Of a DNA stretch of 64,000 nucleotides, positions 63,112 to 64,000 are shown in pieces. The notes under the pieces are model-generated. The model saw only the letters and a program-made list of their open reading frames with translations. It ran no database searches and was not told the origin of the DNA. The stretch's first letter is position 1, and each line of letters starts with the position of its first letter. This DNA is from an uncultured Nocardioides sp. (GTDB lineage Bacteria > Actinomycetota > Actinomycetes > Propionibacteriales > Nocardioidaceae), in the NCBI RefSeq assembly GCF_947489365.1, contig NZ_CANLDB010000009.1, positions 1 through 64,000 on the forward strand, read 5' to 3'. The position numbers were made by a program, and so were the translations under genes.

Positions 63112-63285
63112 GTGGGTGACGAGCAGAAGGCCGAGAACACCAAGGACAAGCTGGCCGGCAAGGCCAAGGAGGCCGTGGGGAAGGTGACCGGTGACGAGTC
63201 GCTGGAGCGCCAGGGCAAGAACGACCAGTCGAAGGCCAACCTGAAGGACGCCGGCGAGAAGGTCAAGGACGCCTTCAAGCGCTGA
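63112..63285 (+). CDS. CsbD-like small stress protein (57 aa)
   Basis: A short, very hydrophilic Lys/Glu/Gly-rich protein: MGDEQKAENTKDKLAGKAKE, then AVGKVTGDESLERQGKNDQS, then KANLKDAGEKVKDAFKR. The AGKxKExxGKxTxD pattern is the CsbD hallmark; members are induced by general stress, and the biochemical function is unknown. GGGAG lies 7-8 bases before GTG 63112. It has its own promoter candidate and stands between aroQ and efp. Confidence 0.88.
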   Translation: MGDEQKAENTKDKLAGKAKEAVGKVTGDESLERQGKNDQSKANLKDAGEKVKDAFKR

Positions 63286-63326
63286 GCCGGCCCAGGGCCG
63301 ATTCCGTCGCCGTGCCCCGGCCTACC

Positions 63327-63332
63327 TAGACT
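63327..63332 (+). promoter_or_regulatory. Leaderless -10 box of efp
   Basis: TAGACT ends 7 bases before ATG 63340, and there is no Shine-Dalgarno sequence. Confidence 0.6.
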
Positions 63333-63339
63333 CCGGGGC

Positions 63340-63903
63340 ATGGCGACGACGAACGACCTCAAGAACGGCATGGTCCTGCGGCTCGACGGTCAGCTCTGGC
63401 AGGTCATGTGGTTCCAGCACCACAAGCCCGGCAAGGGCGGCGCCGTGGTGCGCTCGAAGATCCGCAACATCGAGTCCGGCAAGACGGTGGACCGCACCTT
63501 CAACGCCGACGTCAAGGTCGAGGTCGCGAACGTCGACAAGCGGACGATGCAGTACCTCTACAACGACGGCACGTCGTACGTCTTCATGGACACCGGCACC
63601 TACGAGCAGCTCGAGGTCTCGCCGGAGATCGTCGGCGACGCGAAGAACTTCCTGCTCGAGAACGGCGAGGCCATCGTCGCCACCAACGACGGACGCGTGC
63701 TCTACATCGAGCTGCCCGCCTCGGTCGAGCTCGAGATCACCTACACCGAGCCGGGCCTGCAGGGCGACCGCTCGACCGGCGGCACCAAGCCCGCGACGCT
63801 CGAGACCGGTCACTCCATCAACGTGCCGCTGTTCATCTCGGCCGGGGAGCGGGTCAAGGTCGACACCCGTGACTCCTCCTACCTCGGCCGCGTGAGCTCC
63901 TAG
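63340..63903 (+). CDS. efp: Translation elongation factor P (187 aa)
   Basis: Relieves ribosome stalling at consecutive prolines. Domain I begins MATTNDLKNGMVLRLDGQLW and holds the loop FQHHKPGKGGAVVRSKIRN with the tip Lys (KPGKGG) that is modified or left bare depending on lineage. Domains II/III follow with TMQYLYNDGTSYVFMDTGTY and the C-terminal INVPLFISAGERVKVDTRDS. It is leaderless by spacing. nusB follows 3 bases after the stop, a conserved pair in actinobacteria. Confidence 0.97.
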   Translation: MATTNDLKNGMVLRLDGQLWQVMWFQHHKPGKGGAVVRSKIRNIESGKTVDRTFNADVKVEVANVDKRTMQYLYNDGTSYVFMDTGTYEQLEVSPEIVGDAKNFLLENGEAIVATNDGRVLYIELPASVELEITYTEPGLQGDRSTGGTKPATLETGHSINVPLFISAGERVKVDTRDSSYLGRVSS

Positions 63904-63906
63904 TCG

Positions 63907-64000
63907 ATGGCGACCCGGACCACCGCGCGCTCCAAGGCGCGCAAGAGGGCGCTCGACGTCCTGTTCGCCGCGGAGCTGCGCAGCGAGACCCCGCTCGAGA
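63907..64000 (+). CDS. nusB: Transcription antitermination protein NusB, 5' part
   Basis: The window ends 31 codons into the gene. The visible start MATRTTARSKARKRALDVLF followed by AAELRSETPLE matches the NusB opening (a basic stretch, then the first helix with RxxAL(D/Q)xL(F/Y)). The position 3 bases after efp is the usual one. It binds boxA RNA with NusE in rRNA antitermination. Confidence 0.88.
   Translation, partial: MATRTTARSKARKRALDVLFAAELRSETPLE

Overview
The window is a high-GC actinobacterial chromosome segment, most likely from Nocardioides or a close relative in the Nocardioidaceae. The evidence is strong G/C bias at third codon positions, frequent GTG starts, GTGA/ATGA gene overlaps, TANNNT boxes 6-9 bases before start codons (leaderless transcription), and the actinobacterial order thrS-HIT-pgsA ... 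yebC-ruvCAB-yajC-apt-relA ... hisS-aspS ... rarA-alaS-ruvX-mltG-aroE-aroCKBQ-efp-nusB. All identifications come from reading the sequence and from family knowledge; no database search was run.

Layout. 1-4.4 kb: the right part of a probable integrated element abutting the 3' end of tRNA-Val(GAC). It carries a HEPN-motif protein, a ParB/sulfiredoxin-like protein and small zinc-type or DUF6907-like proteins. 4.4-5.9 kb: tRNA Gly-Cys-Val on the minus strand, pabC, and a second tRNA-Val(CAC). 6-9.7 kb: a LuxR-type regulator, metY-metX (direct sulfhydrylation route to methionine) and RidA. 9.8-19.9 kb: thrS, a glycosidase-like lipoprotein, an M23 peptidase, a DUF559 nuclease-fold gene bracketed by inverted 32-bp-period repeats, an AurF-like diiron oxygenase with an FprB-type ferredoxin reductase and a TetR regulator, then HIT and pgsA. 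19.9-25.8 kb: two tandem paralogous SipW/alternate-signal-peptide modules, one with an LPXTG-type protein. 25.9-32.5 kb: yebC, ruvCAB with a LexA-type SOS box, yajC, apt and relA; the expected secD and secF are not between yajC and apt. 32.6-40.3 kb (minus): a glycan locus with a GH26-like/OpgC fusion, HATPase, STAS, processive family-2 glycosyltransferase, GAF-SpoIIE phosphatase and DUF349 protein. 40.4-44.3 kb: an MBL hydrolase, hisS and aspS. 44.4-50.9 kb: a peptide ABC importer. 50.8-56.4 kb: rarA, a 0.7-kb repeat-filled noncoding block, two small membrane-associated proteins and alaS. 56.4-64 kb: ruvX, mltG, aroE, a prepilin peptidase, aroC-aroK-aroB-aroQ, a CsbD-like protein, efp and the 5' end of nusB.

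How it fits together. Most of the window is conserved housekeeping: aminoacyl-tRNA synthetases, recombination repair, stringent response, shikimate pathway. Accessory material has been inserted at defined seams. The most interesting parts are the twin SipW-like surface-protein modules, the glycan operon with an on-board partner-switching system, and two unrelated intergenic repeat families that share an exact 32-bp period (about three DNA turns).
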